Shown here one piece after another: positions 1-8,840 of a stretch of DNA of 64,000 nt. Within the stretch, counting starts at the first letter, position 1. Each line of letters opens with the position of its first letter. Position numbers and translations under genes: made by a program. Under the pieces are notes generated by a model. That model was not told where the DNA came from. It ran no database searches and saw only the letters and a list, made by a program, of their open reading frames with translations. The stretch comes from Flavobacterium rivuli WB 3.3-2 = DSM 21788 (lineage in GTDB: Bacteria > Bacteroidota > Bacteroidia > Flavobacteriales > Flavobacteriaceae): positions 558,001 to 622,000 of the forward strand of contig NZ_KB899967.1 in assembly GCF_000378485.1 (NCBI RefSeq), in the 5' to 3' direction.

Positions 1-45
1 TGCGTGGTATAGCAAGGCTTCCCTTCTTTTGCTGTATTGGTTCAT
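1..45 (-). CDS. N-terminus of a probable NADP-dependent malic enzyme (partial)
   Basis: Only the first 15 codons lie in the window, reading leftward from an ATG at 45. The peptide MNQYSKRREALLYHA resembles the start of Bacteroidota malic enzymes (oxidative decarboxylation of malate to pyruvate), which begin with a similar M-N-x-x-SKRREAL-x-YHA stretch. In related flavobacteria malic enzyme is, from memory, near ruvA, and here ruvB and queG are 4-5 kb away, which fits. The call rests on a very short match and needs the flanking sequence. Confidence 0.5.
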   Translation of the reverse strand, partial: MNQYSKRREALLYHA

Positions 46-240
46 TCGTTTTCGCTATTGTTATAGAACTCGCAAAGGTAAGCGTCTCGTTTTAAATGGG
101 AAATTTTTAACGCTATTCTTTTTTACAGTCCATAATGATAGCAACGTAAAACATAAACTTATTTATTTGCCAAAATGCCTTTGCTTTTGTTAGTGCATCT
201 GTGATTTTAATACGAATATCCGGCACAACTATAAAAAATG

Positions 241-248
241 TATATTTG
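241..248 (+). promoter_or_regulatory. -7 box TATATTTG
   Basis: This matches the Bacteroidota -7 consensus TAnnTTTG and sits 18 bp before the chosen start of the DUF885 gene. No clear TTTG -33 element is visible at the usual distance. Confidence 0.4.
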
Positions 249-266
249 ATACTTAAACCAGACAAC

Positions 267-2042
267 ATGAAAAAATTAGTTTATATTTTTATCATTGCCG
301 CCTTAGGTACAGTATCCTGCACCCGCAAAGAGCCCGTTACTGCACCTAACGCAAAGCTTGGGGCCCTGTTAGAAAAATACCACCAGGAAAATTTAAAGCT
401 GTTCCCCTTTAGCGCTACCATGGCGGGAGATGACCGCTATAATAATATTTTTGCTAACGGCCTTGAAGAAAAATACATTCAGGAACAAAAAGATTTCTTT
501 ACCAAATACAAAAAAGAAATTGCAGCTTATAAAGATGAGGAGCTTAATGCAAACGACCTTATAAGCAAACAGGTACTGGAATTTGAATGCGACAAAAACT
601 TAGGCCAACTCGAATTTAGGGAAGACCTGATGCCGCTTAACCAGTTTTCGAGTGTGCCGCTTGTTATTGCCCAACAGGCAAGTGGTACAAGTGCGCAGCC
701 TTTTAAAACAGTTAAAGATTATAACAACTGGCTGGAGCGCCTTGAGGGTTTTAACAAATGGCTGCAAATGGCAATCCTTAAAATGAAAGAAGGTATATCT
801 AAAGGGTATGTACTGCCAAAGTCTTTAACGCTAAAGGTTATTCCTCAAATAAAATCGATGACTACTGCCGATGTAAAAAGCCATTTATTTTACAGCCCCA
901 TAAAAAACTTTCCTGCCTCGTTTACCGATGCCGAAAAGAAAGACCTTACCGATAAATACACCAAAATTATTGGCGAAAAACTTATTCCGTCATTCAAAAA
1001 TCTTTATAATTATGTTAGTACCGATTATCTTGCTGCCAGTAGGGCTACAAGTGGGATATCATCTATTACCGATGGTGCTAAATATTACGATTTGCTTATA
1101 AAAAGCTACACTACAACCGAAATGAAAGCCGACGAAATTCATAATCTTGGGCTTAAAGAAGTAGCACGCATTACCACCGAAATGGAAAAGGTAAAAACTC
1201 AGGTAGGCTTTAAAGGCACTCTAAAAGAATTTTTTAATTATGTGCGCAACAAAAAAGAACTTATGCCTTTTACTGAGCCGCAGCAGGTTATAGATAATTA
1301 TAATGCCATCTATAAAAAAATGCAGCCTAACCTGGATAAGCTTTTTGGCATTAAGCCGAAATCCGGTTTTGAGGTACGGAGGACCGAAGCGTTTAGGGAA
1401 GCAAGTGCCAGTGCCGAGTACAACCAACCGTCGCTGGACGGTAGCCGCCCGGGTATTTTTTACGTTCCGCTGCCCGATGTTACCAAGTATAATGTGTATG
1501 ATAATGAAGACTTATTTTTGCACGAAGCCATTCCCGGCCACCACTACCAGGTATCGTTGCAACAGGAAAATAATGCATTACCCTCTTTCCGCAAAACAAT
1601 TTGGTTTAATGCTTATGGCGAAGGCTGGGCGTTGTACACGGAATCGTTAGGTAAAGAACTTGGTTTGTATACCGACCCATACCAATATTTTGGGATGCTT
1701 AGTGCCGAGATGCACCGCGCCATACGGCTTGTGGTTGACACCGGACTGCATACTAAAAACTGGACCCGTGAGCAGGCCATACAATATTCTCTTGACCATG
1801 AAGCCGAAAGCGAAGAGAGCATTGTTGCCGAAGTAGAGCGTTATATGGCAATACCGGGCCAGGCATTGTCTTATAAAATTGGGCAGCTTAAAATCAGAGA
1901 GCTTCGTGCAAAAGCAGAAGCAGCACTGGGAGATAAATTCAGCATAAAAGAATTCCACAACCAGGTGCTTGATGCAGGGTGCCTGCCGCTAAAAGTTTTA
2001 GAAACTAAAATTGATGCATGGATAGCAGCAAGTAAAAAATAA
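267..2042 (+). CDS. DUF885 family lipoprotein, putative zinc metallopeptidase
   Basis: A 591-residue secreted protein. The start at 267 gives a clean lipoprotein signal (MKKLVYIF...TVSC, lipobox Cys about residue 18); the frame is open further upstream from a GTG at 201, but that would bury the signal. The DUF885 family has a thermolysin-like HExxxGHH motif, seen here as HEAIPGHH from residue 419. The downstream AYGEGWALYTESLG segment probably supplies another zinc ligand. Length is normal for Bacteroidota members. The protein probably sits in the periplasm or on the outer membrane; its substrate is unknown. Confidence 0.88.
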   Translation: MKKLVYIFIIAALGTVSCTRKEPVTAPNAKLGALLEKYHQENLKLFPFSATMAGDDRYNNIFANGLEEKYIQEQKDFFTKYKKEIAAYKDEELNANDLISKQVLEFECDKNLGQLEFREDLMPLNQFSSVPLVIAQQASGTSAQPFKTVKDYNNWLERLEGFNKWLQMAILKMKEGISKGYVLPKSLTLKVIPQIKSMTTADVKSHLFYSPIKNFPASFTDAEKKDLTDKYTKIIGEKLIPSFKNLYNYVSTDYLAASRATSGISSITDGAKYYDLLIKSYTTTEMKADEIHNLGLKEVARITTEMEKVKTQVGFKGTLKEFFNYVRNKKELMPFTEPQQVIDNYNAIYKKMQPNLDKLFGIKPKSGFEVRRTEAFREASASAEYNQPSLDGSRPGIFYVPLPDVTKYNVYDNEDLFLHEAIPGHHYQVSLQQENNALPSFRKTIWFNAYGEGWALYTESLGKELGLYTDPYQYFGMLSAEMHRAIRLVVDTGLHTKNWTREQAIQYSLDHEAESEESIVAEVERYMAIPGQALSYKIGQLKIRELRAKAEAALGDKFSIKEFHNQVLDAGCLPLKVLETKIDAWIAASKK

Positions 2043-2048
2043 AAAATA

Positions 2049-2080
2049 AAGCCCTGCATGATAAATGCGGGGCTTGTTGT
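2049..2080. terminator. Bidirectional hairpin terminator
   Basis: AAGCCCTGCAT and ATGCGGGGCTT pair with one G-T wobble around a 5-nt loop. It lies between convergent genes and can serve the DUF885 gene (plus) and the zinc-ribbon gene (minus). Confidence 0.75.
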
Positions 2081-2095
2081 TATTGATAAACTGTA

Positions 2096-2707
2096 TTACT
2101 CTTCTTCATTGGTGGTTACATTACGTATCACACCAGAGTCATACCAATCTTTAATTTGCTTTTTAGGCACAGCATGGGCATCGCTCCTAAACGGTTTTTC
2201 ATGCAGGCCACTAAATCCGGAATAATCGTCGGCAATAAATTGGTTTTCTACAAGGTAAACACTATCACCTTTTACAGCAGTAACTTTTAGCAGGGTAAAT
2301 ACTTTATCTTCCAGCTTTACGTCATATATATGCCCCGCTACCGGTGTAAGTACAAGACGCGCAGTTTTGCGGCTTTCTTCAATACCTGTGTTAATAGCTA
2401 AGCCTAAAATTGCTGCTATAATAGCTAACCCACTATACATCCACCACGATGGTAATTTTTTGATTTCCTTGTAACTTTGTTTCAGGCTTTCTGTAAAGAC
2501 CGTTTTATCGTATACTGCATTACAATTATGGCAATTGGCTGCTGCCTCTTTTCCGTTAGGCATAAATGGCACAAAAAATAACGTTGCATATTTTTGATAC
2601 ACGACCATTCTCATTGTCCAAATGCTATTACACTTAGGGCATTGCGCATCTACTATAGTATCGGCTACAAGGCGCTTTTTTAATTGTATCAATAAACTTA
2701 CTACCAT
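2096..2707 (-). CDS. Zinc-ribbon membrane-anchored protein of unknown function
   Basis: A 203-residue protein. Near the N-terminus a CPKC knuckle (about residues 23-26) and a CHNC knuckle (about 59-62) form a probable zinc ribbon. A single hydrophobic segment follows at about residues 88-105 (WWMYSGLAIIAAILGLAI). The rest is a soluble C-terminal domain with no recognised motif. Zinc-ribbon proteins of this layout (zinc_ribbon_15-like) are usually uncharacterised. It is convergent with the DUF885 gene and divergent from the WG-repeat gene. Confidence 0.65.
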   Translation of the reverse strand: MVVSLLIQLKKRLVADTIVDAQCPKCNSIWTMRMVVYQKYATLFFVPFMPNGKEAAANCHNCNAVYDKTVFTESLKQSYKEIKKLPSWWMYSGLAIIAAILGLAINTGIEESRKTARLVLTPVAGHIYDVKLEDKVFTLLKVTAVKGDSVYLVENQFIADDYSGFSGLHEKPFRSDAHAVPKKQIKDWYDSGVIRNVTTNEEE

Positions 2708-2821
2708 ATATTTTATTTAATAGCCGGCAAAAGTATACATTCTTATAAAATATAAATAAGCACAAATAATATTTAACACTGCCTATTAGTTAGCTGGATA
2801 ATTATATTTTATGCATTTTGC

Positions 2822-2850
2822 TTGTGTACAAATCAAATTATTTAAATTTG
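2822..2850 (+). promoter_or_regulatory. Promoter: TTG, 18 bp, TAAATTTG
   Basis: TTG at 2822-2824 and TAAATTTG at 2843-2850 match the Bacteroidota -33/-7 pattern. The -7 box ends 17 bp before the WG-repeat gene. Confidence 0.6.
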
Positions 2851-2867
2851 AATAAACCCATACACTC

Positions 2868-3482
2868 ATGAAACACCTTATATGCCTTCTGATTTTTCTA
2901 AGTTTTATAAATGCTTCGGCACAGGAAAAATTTAAAATAAAAGAGGTAGAGGGTAAAGATTATAAATCTGCTTATTACATTGTAAACGAAAAAGGAAAAG
3001 CAGTAAAGCAGTTAGATTCCACAAAATATTTAATGTGTTTTACACAAGAGAAATATGGCTACTTTGCTGTTTTTCTAATTAAAGGTAATAGTGGCTGGTG
3101 TGCCGTAGATATAAACGAAAAAGTTTTATTCAACGTTTATAACACGAGTTATGGGGAGCCGTCGCCAGATGAATTAAGGGAAAACAAAATAAGGATAGTT
3201 GACGAAAATGAAAAATTAGGCTTTGCAGACCATAAAGGAAATATTATTATTAAGCCGCAGTTTGAAATTGTAACGTCTTTCTATAATGGTAAAGCAATAA
3301 TAGGTGAGAAATGCAGCAAAATACCCTGGGGCCCACATGAAGAAGAAGGAGGATGCCACCATTATACTATTGATTGCACAAGAGCCGGATATATTAATAC
3401 AAAAGGGAGTATTATTGAAATCGGAGATTTTACTTTTGAAGAAATGGCAAAGAAAATAAAGTGGAAATCAGAGTATGAGTAA
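2868..3482 (+). CDS. Secreted WG-repeat-containing protein
   Basis: A 204-residue protein with a Sec signal (MKHLICLLIFLSFINASAQ). Around residues 115-140 it has a WG-type repeat: a short G-x-A/D-x-x-G-N-I-I-I-K-P-Q-F stretch, typical of WG/KWG beta repeats. Two weaker copies precede it (WCAVDINEKVLF and YYIVNEKGKAVKQL). WG repeat proteins are usually exported and their roles are mostly unknown. It ends 5 bp before the stop of the convergent queG gene, with no terminator hairpin between. Confidence 0.7.
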   Translation: MKHLICLLIFLSFINASAQEKFKIKEVEGKDYKSAYYIVNEKGKAVKQLDSTKYLMCFTQEKYGYFAVFLIKGNSGWCAVDINEKVLFNVYNTSYGEPSPDELRENKIRIVDENEKLGFADHKGNIIIKPQFEIVTSFYNGKAIIGEKCSKIPWGPHEEEGGCHHYTIDCTRAGYINTKGSIIEIGDFTFEEMAKKIKWKSEYE

Positions 3483-3487
3483 TCTCA

Positions 3488-4411
3488 CTACTTCAAAAAA
3501 TCTATATTCCTTGTCAGTCCCGCAAACTTGGTACGCTTTACCGCCGAGTTTTTAAAGACTGCCCTAAAGGTATCTTCGGTAATTTCTTCCCAGTCTTTTT
3601 TGGTTAGCGATAGTAAATCAGGATGCGGGTTAAAGAGGGGTTCGCGGTGCGGTTTAGAGAAGCGGTTCCACGGGCAAACGTCCTGGCACACGTCGCAGCC
3701 AAAAGCCCAGTCATTAAAACTGCCTTTCATACTTTCGGGGATGTTTTCTTTTAGCTCTATAGTAAAATACGATATGCATTTGCTGCCGTCTACCACATAA
3801 GGCGCAATAATAGCCTCTGTAGGGCAGGCATCAAGGCAGGCGGTGCAGGAGCCGCAATGGTCGGTTACGGCATGGTCGTATTCCAGGTCGAGGTCTATAA
3901 CCAGCTCTGCAATAAAAAAGAAGGAACCCACCTGTTTGCTCAGGAGGTTGCTGTTCTTGCCTATCCACCCAAGTCCGCTTTTTGCCGCCCAGGCCTTATC
4001 GAGCATGGGTGCCGAATCTACAAAAGCCCTGCCCCCCACTTCACCTACGCTTTCCTGAATAGAGTGCAGCAGTTCCTTAAGCTTTTCTTTAATTACAAAA
4101 TGGTAATCCTGCCCGTAGGCATATTTAGATATTTTATAAGTGTCTTCGGGTTGTTTTTCTTTGGGATAGTAATTTAGCAGTAGCGATACCACGCTTTTGG
4201 CACCATCTACCAGTAAGGTTGGGTCCAGGCGCTTATCAAAATGATTCTCCATGTACTGCATCTGGCCGTGGCGGTTTTCATTCAGCCATTTTTCCAGTCT
4301 GGGCGCTTCCTCCTCAAGAAAACCAGCCTTGGATATACCGCAAGACATAAAGCCGAGGCGCTTCGCTTCGGCTTTAATGAATTGAGAATATTTTTGTTTG
4401 TTGTTTATCAT
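3488..4411 (-). CDS. queG: Epoxyqueuosine reductase QueG
   Basis: Catalyses the last step of queuosine synthesis, reducing epoxyqueuosine to queuosine in the tRNA wobble position with cobalamin and two [4Fe-4S] clusters. The 307-residue protein has the expected conserved VDSAPM segment (Asp132, probable catalytic acid), a first cluster motif C186[11 protein letters not shown] and a second one C239[11 protein letters not shown]212 lies between them. The length is typical. It follows ruvB in the same direction after a 342-bp repeat-containing gap, so the two need not be one transcript. Confidence 0.95.
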   Translation of the reverse strand: MINNKQKYSQFIKAEAKRLGFMSCGISKAGFLEEEAPRLEKWLNENRHGQMQYMENHFDKRLDPTLLVDGAKSVVSLLLNYYPKEKQPEDTYKISKYAYGQDYHFVIKEKLKELLHSIQESVGEVGGRAFVDSAPMLDKAWAAKSGLGWIGKNSNLLSKQVGSFFFIAELVIDLDLEYDHAVTDHCGSCTACLDACPTEAIIAPYVVDGSKCISYFTIELKENIPESMKGSFNDWAFGCDVCQDVCPWNRFSKPHREPLFNPHPDLLSLTKKDWEEITEDTFRAVFKNSAVKRTKFAGLTRNIDFLK

Positions 4412-4467
4412 TTCGGCATCACCACTACTTCCATTAAAGCACCTTAACTAATACTCTTTTTACCACA

Positions 4468-4700
4468 AAGGGCATTAAGTTTTTCACAAAGTGCACTAAG
4501 TAATTCTCATTGATCAGTATACAAAGACAACAATACCGATAAATCGGCATTAAGGGGCACAAGGTTTTATTGCACAGTTACCTGAAGTAGTTTACCATTT
4601 GACTCAACTCTGCTTACTTGTTTATGATGTCGTCGCTACAAGTAACAAAGCAATCTAAATGTGAGATTGCTTCGTGTCCCGCAATGCCAATGCCCCTCGA
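4468..4700. repeat. Intergenic repeat patch: ACAAAG-type repeats and AAGCAATCT palindrome
   Basis: The 342-bp gap between ruvB and queG (4412-4753) holds no gene. At 4460-4500 are two degenerate CACAAAG units (ACCACAAAGGGCATTAAG and CACAAAGTGCACTAAG). At 4648-4672 AAGCAATCT is repeated inverted as AGATTGCTT, followed by a CGCAATG stretch. Related motifs recur at 6160-6200, 48480-48565 and 59592-59640, so these look like decayed dispersed elements. Confidence 0.5.
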
Positions 4701-4753
4701 AATTCGTCACGTGAAGTTCAATCTGAAATCAAAAATCTGAATTCTGAAATTTC

Positions 4754-5776
4754 TTAAAAAAGGCCCCCCTGTATTCCCGGTTTTATCTTACCAAGATGCT
4801 TATAGGCTTTCTCGGTTACTTCGCGTCCTCGAGGTGTACGCATTATAAACCCCTCCTGTATAAGGAACGGTTCATACACTTCTTCTATGGTCTCGCTGCT
4901 TTCTGACACGGCTGTTGCTAATGTAGAAAGTCCTACCGGACCGCCTTTAAATTTATCTATAATGGTTGTAAGTATTTTATTGTCCATTTCGTCGAGGCCG
5001 TGAGCATCTACGTTTAAAGCACGTAGCGAATAACGGGCAATCTCGATATCTATTTTTCCGTTGCCTTTTATCTGAGCAAAGTCGCGCACGCGGCGCAGTA
5101 ATGCATTGGCAATACGTGGTGTACCACGGCTGCGGCCTGCTATTTCTATTGCGGCTTCCATGCTTATGGGCATGTTGATGATCATGGCACTACGCTGCAC
5201 AATGGTTGTAAGCAACTCTGTAGTGTAATATTGTAAACGGCTTGATATCCCGAAACGGGCACGCATGGGCGCTGTTAAAAGTCCCGAACGTGTCGTAGCA
5301 CCTACCAGTGTAAACGGACTAAGCCCTATTTGTACCGATCGTGCATTAGGACCGCTCTCTATCATGATATCAATCCTGAAATCCTCCATAGCCGAATATA
5401 AATACTCTTCTACAATAGGGCTAAGGCGGTGAATTTCGTCTATAAAAAGTATATCGCGCTCGTCAAGGTTGGTAAGCAAACCGGCAAGGTCGCCGGGTTT
5501 ATCCAGCACGGGGCCCGATGTTATTTTAATGCCTACGCCAAGCTCGTTAGCCAATATGTTAGCCAGCGTGGTTTTCCCTAATCCCGGTGGCCCGTGAAAA
5601 AGGGTATGGTCCAGCGCTTCGTTACGCATGTTAGCCGCCTGTACAAAGACTAATAAATTTTCGAGCACCTGGTCCTGCCCGGTAAAATCGTCAAAGGAGA
5701 GCGGCCTGAGTTTTTTCTCCAGGTCGATCTCCTCCGGGTTAAAATTTTTATTGGTAGGGTCTAAATTCTCGTTCAT
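4754..5776 (-). CDS. ruvB: Holliday junction branch migration helicase RuvB
   Basis: The hexameric AAA+ motor of RuvAB, which drives branch migration of Holliday junctions. The 340-residue protein has Walker A (GPPGLGKTT), Walker B (FIDEIHRL), the sensor motif GATTRSGLL and the C-terminal winged-helix segment with a [10 protein letters not shown] motif. The start at 5776 (MNENLDPT) is preferred over an in-frame ATG six codons earlier because the family begins near this sequence. The small GNAT gene lies 31 bp upstream in the same direction and may be cotranscribed. Confidence 0.96.
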   Translation of the reverse strand: MNENLDPTNKNFNPEEIDLEKKLRPLSFDDFTGQDQVLENLLVFVQAANMRNEALDHTLFHGPPGLGKTTLANILANELGVGIKITSGPVLDKPGDLAGLLTNLDERDILFIDEIHRLSPIVEEYLYSAMEDFRIDIMIESGPNARSVQIGLSPFTLVGATTRSGLLTAPMRARFGISSRLQYYTTELLTTIVQRSAMIINMPISMEAAIEIAGRSRGTPRIANALLRRVRDFAQIKGNGKIDIEIARYSLRALNVDAHGLDEMDNKILTTIIDKFKGGPVGLSTLATAVSESSETIEEVYEPFLIQEGFIMRTPRGREVTEKAYKHLGKIKPGIQGGLF

Positions 5777-5807
5777 GCCGCAAAGATAATTCAATTTGGG
5801 TTAAACC

Positions 5808-6110
5808 CTACATCCGGTAGCCGTCAGATAAAATTTCGTTCCACTCCGGGTGGTCGTTTACATAATTAGCTACAAAAGAGCATGACGGCACTACCGTTAA
5901 CCCATTATCTTTAGCACATTGCAGGCTTTGTTTTACAAGATCGGCAGCAATGCCCTGCCCGCGCAATGCCTCCGGAGTTTCGGTATGTGTAAGGTATATT
6001 TTTTCGCCTTCACGGATAAATTCTAAAAAGGCAGTACCACCTTTTGTGTGTAGCTCAAACTGGTTTTCGTCTTCGTTTACTTTAAAGGTAGTGGTGTTGC
6101 TGTTTTTCAT
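5808..6110 (-). CDS. Small GNAT-like N-acetyltransferase (NATD1/YidJ type)
   Basis: A 100-residue single-domain protein of the short GCN5-related family typified by NATD1. It has the acetyl-CoA binding segment with a RGQGIAADLV loop (about residues 50-60) and the family's C-terminal SCSFVANYVNDHPEW stretch. The substrate is unknown. It lies just upstream of ruvB in the same orientation. Confidence 0.8.
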   Translation of the reverse strand: MKNSNTTTFKVNEDENQFELHTKGGTAFLEFIREGEKIYLTHTETPEALRGQGIAADLVKQSLQCAKDNGLTVVPSCSFVANYVNDHPEWNEILSDGYRM

Positions 6111-6474
6111 GGTTTGATTTTTAATAAAGGTAAAATTATTTAGATAATGAGACTATTAAATTTACCACAAAGGTCACAATGATATTTCACTGAGTTCATT
6201 AAGCTGAATAGTACAAATGCTTGCTTAAGCAAGCGGGACACGAGGCTGCACGCACAAGAGCTTTCTAAGAAATGAATGACTCAATAGCCCTGACGTAGCC
6301 GGTATCCTGCCGACCGCAGGGAGGCAGATAAAGGCGATGGCAGGAACTACGATCGCTAAAATGCGCCTGCCTTTCGCTCCATAAAGTTTACAGACCTTTC
6401 CAGTCAGGCAATTATATGATGATATGTTAACTAACTGCTTTTTTTAAATATCTTTAGCGAAACAAACCAAAGTT
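6111..6474. other. Intergenic region with a complex palindromic non-coding element
   Basis: No gene is visible in these 364 bp. At 6160-6200 there is an ACCACAAAGG-type repeat like that at 4460. A perfect 16-bp palindrome, GCTTGCTTAAGCAAGC, spans 6219-6234. From 6235 to about 6400 follows a structured, GC-richer block with short inverted repeats such as TGCC/GGCA and CAGGCGCATTTTAGCGATCG on the minus strand. A TATCTTTA box near 6450-6457 may be a weak -7 element for the permease. Confidence 0.5.
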
Positions 6475-7902
6475 ATGACAGAAAACGAACACGAAGATAA
6501 ACATTTAAAGCGCGAACTTGGCCTGCTGGACGGTACCATGCTGGTAGTGGGCTCCATGATAGGGTCGGGTATATTTATAGTTAGTGCCGGTATTATGCAG
6601 CAGGTGGGCAGTGCGGGCTGGCTTACACTTATATGGGTCATTTCCGGTCTTATGACCATGATCGCTGCCGTGAGTTATGGCGAGCTTAGCGCTATGTTCC
6701 CTAAAGCGGGCGGCCAGTATGTGTACCTTAAAGAAGCATATAACGAACTTGTTGGGTTTTTATACGGATGGAGCTTTTTTGCCGTAATACAAACTGGAAC
6801 CATTGCCGCTGTGGGTGTGGCCTTTGCTAAATTTGCAGCGTACCTGTACCCTCCTGTAAGTGACCAGAATATTTTATATGAGATAGGCAGTTTTAAACTG
6901 AATGCCGCGCAATTGGTATCTATAGCCATTATTATTCTGCTCACGTACATCAACAGCCGCGGGGTTAAGAATGGTAAATATATCCAGACTATTTTTACCG
7001 TTGCCAAAATAGCATCGCTGTTCGGGCTTATAATTTTCGGGTTTATCCTCGCTGCTAAAGCCGAAGTTTGGGATGCCAACTGGGCAGATGCATGGACGGC
7101 AAAATCGTTTAGTAAAGACACCGGCTCGTGGACGGTTATTGGCGGGAGCATGTTATTCTCGGCAGTGGCAGCCTCTATGGTGGGTTCGTTATTTAGTAGC
7201 GATGCCTGGAATGGCGTTACGTTTATATCGGGGGAGATAAAAAGGCCGGAGCGCAACGTAGGGCTTAGCCTGTTTTTTGGAACACTGATCGTGACTATAA
7301 TTTACATATCGGCCAACCTTATGTATGTTGCCGTAATGCCGCTTGATGCTATTGCCTTTGCCCCAAGCGAACGCGTGGCGGTGGAAGCTTCGCAATATAT
7401 TTTTGGCACTACCGGAACGTATATTATTGCCATCATGATCATGGTTTCTACCTTTGGGTGCAATAACGGACTGATACTTGCCGGTGCCCGTGTGTATTAT
7501 ACTATGGCTAAAGACGGGCTTTTCTTTAAGAAAGCAGCTTCCTTAAACAAGGCAAGCGTACCGGGTTGGGGGTTGTGGTTTCAGTGTATTTGGGCTTCGG
7601 CGTTGTGCCTTACGGGTAAGTATGGCGACCTGCTGGACTATGTGATGATCATTGTAGTGATATTTTATATCCTGACCATTTTTGGCATCTTTATTTTGAG
7701 AAGAAAAATGCCCGATGCCCCAAGGCCCTACAAAGCTTTTGGTTATCCTGTACTACCTTTAATCTATATTATACTGGCAACGGCTTTTTGTGTTGCTTTA
7801 CTAAAAGACAAAACCGACACCTGCGGATGGGGCGTGCTCATTATGCTTGCCGGGATACCGGTTTATTATTTGAGTAAAAGGAATGCGAAAATAAGAGGTT
7901 AA
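6475..7902 (+). CDS. APC-family amino acid permease
   Basis: A 475-residue inner-membrane protein with about 12 hydrophobic segments. The first helix carries the glycine-rich GSMIGSGIF signature that binds substrate in amino acid-polyamine-organocation transporters. The short hydrophilic N-terminus (MTENEHEDKHLKRELGLLDG) is typical. Related Bacteroidota proteins are annotated as LAT-like amino acid transporters; the substrate cannot be read from sequence. It stands alone and is followed by a very strong hairpin terminator. Confidence 0.9.
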   Translation: MTENEHEDKHLKRELGLLDGTMLVVGSMIGSGIFIVSAGIMQQVGSAGWLTLIWVISGLMTMIAAVSYGELSAMFPKAGGQYVYLKEAYNELVGFLYGWSFFAVIQTGTIAAVGVAFAKFAAYLYPPVSDQNILYEIGSFKLNAAQLVSIAIIILLTYINSRGVKNGKYIQTIFTVAKIASLFGLIIFGFILAAKAEVWDANWADAWTAKSFSKDTGSWTVIGGSMLFSAVAASMVGSLFSSDAWNGVTFISGEIKRPERNVGLSLFFGTLIVTIIYISANLMYVAVMPLDAIAFAPSERVAVEASQYIFGTTGTYIIAIMIMVSTFGCNNGLILAGARVYYTMAKDGLFFKKAASLNKASVPGWGLWFQCIWASALCLTGKYGDLLDYVMIIVVIFYILTIFGIFILRRKMPDAPRPYKAFGYPVLPLIYIILATAFCVALLKDKTDTCGWGVLIMLAGIPVYYLSKRNAKIRG

Positions 7903-7950
7903 AAAATAATTTTAAACATATTTTAAAATGGGTTAGCAAGGCTTAACTAT

Positions 7951-7992
7951 AAACAACAATCTCCCCCGGAAACGGGGGGAGATTGTTGTTTT
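7951..7992 (+). terminator. Strong rho-independent terminator of the permease gene
   Basis: AAACAACAATCTCCCCC and its exact reverse complement flank a short GAAAC loop, giving a stem of about 17 bp ending in T residues. Confidence 0.9.
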
Positions 7993-8039
7993 ATATAATG
8001 CCGTTTACTATCTTTATACCTGGCACTTAGCCTATACCT

Positions 8040-8322
8040 ATGAATAATAACCTACCAAATTTAAACGGTTTCCCTACGGATAACCTACCATCTACCCAGC
8101 TCAAATACGATATTGTGGCCAGCAAGTTTATGACTGGCATACACAACCACAACATACGCAACGCACAAGTATCCTAGTAATGACCTTGGGTTAATTGGAG
8201 CTGTGTTAATAGGACTAGTGGCTTTGGCTATGATGCTTGTAGCAGGTATATACTGGTTAAAAAACCTTCCGTTAGGAGTGCCAGCACCATTTAACATATT
8301 TAAATATTTTATCAACAACTAA
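8040..8322 (+). pseudogene. Broken small membrane protein gene
   Basis: Two reading frames on the plus strand look coding but do not join. From ATG 8040 a frame encodes MNNNLPNLNGFPTDNLPS... and stops at 8175-8177. A second frame, open from about 8134 to TAA 8320-8322, encodes YATHKYPSNDLGLIGAVLIG followed by a hydrophobic helix and a KNLPLG tail, with no start codon. A frameshift or small rearrangement between about 8100 and 8135 would explain this. The intact protein would have been 80-95 residues with one or two membrane helices. I do not recognise the family. Confidence 0.45.
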
Positions 8323-8374
8323 TTACAGGCAACAATCTCTCTTGGAGTCACAGAGTGACCGATTGCCTTTAGTT

Positions 8375-8397
8375 AAAAATCTACATTAAAGTAGATT
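8375..8397 (-). terminator. Weak hairpin terminator after the immunity gene
   Basis: AATCTAC and GTAGATT flank a 6-nt loop. Read on the minus strand the stem is followed by TTTTT, downstream of the immunity gene stop. Confidence 0.45.
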
Positions 8398-8429
8398 GAT
8401 TTTGTATAAAACTCATACTTGATTAACAT

Positions 8430-8825
8430 TTACTCTTCGACTAATGCTACTTTCCAAACCCCATTTTTAAAAGATAGAAATATTCTAGTTTCATATATAG
8501 TATTATCTGGATAAGTTACCCTCTCGTCTACTACATAAATATTATCTTTAAATCTCTGCAGGTTAAAAATTTCACTCTTCAAGTTTTTAAAATTTGGAAA
8601 ACCATTTTCTTGCAAAGTTAAAACTAAACTGCTTTCTAATGCTTTAGCCGTTTCTTCAATAAGTTCAATATTCTCTAAATTATATGCTTCTACTGTCTGT
8701 TCGAGAATAAATTTCGCTTCCTCTATAAAATCTTTGCAAAGAATTATCGCATTAATATCTTCATTGCTGTAAGCCTTTTCTAAAGATGCAACAGCTTCTT
8801 CAGGAGTATCATAAGTATATTTCAT
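8430..8825 (-). CDS. Probable NTF2-fold immunity protein of the Rhs toxin
   Basis: A 131-residue cytoplasmic protein with no signal peptide. Its N-terminus (TPEEAVASLEKAYSNEDINA) and a middle ENGFPNF segment match NTF2-like immunity proteins, which pair with polymorphic toxins and begin with a helix of the form PEEAI-SLE-AY--KD. It starts 15 bp after the stop of the AHH toxin fragment, the position expected for a cognate immunity gene, and would neutralise that nuclease in the cytoplasm. The gene is intact although the toxin gene is broken. Confidence 0.65.
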   Translation of the reverse strand: MKYTYDTPEEAVASLEKAYSNEDINAIILCKDFIEEAKFILEQTVEAYNLENIELIEETAKALESSLVLTLQENGFPNFKNLKSEIFNLQRFKDNIYVVDERVTYPDNTIYETRIFLSFKNGVWKVALVEE

Positions 8826-8840
8826 AATAAATAAGTAGTA

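Noticed and set aside
8085..8318. Minus-strand frame of 77 codons.
   Set aside because: Antisense to the plus-strand membrane gene remnant, whose helix and start are far more protein-like.
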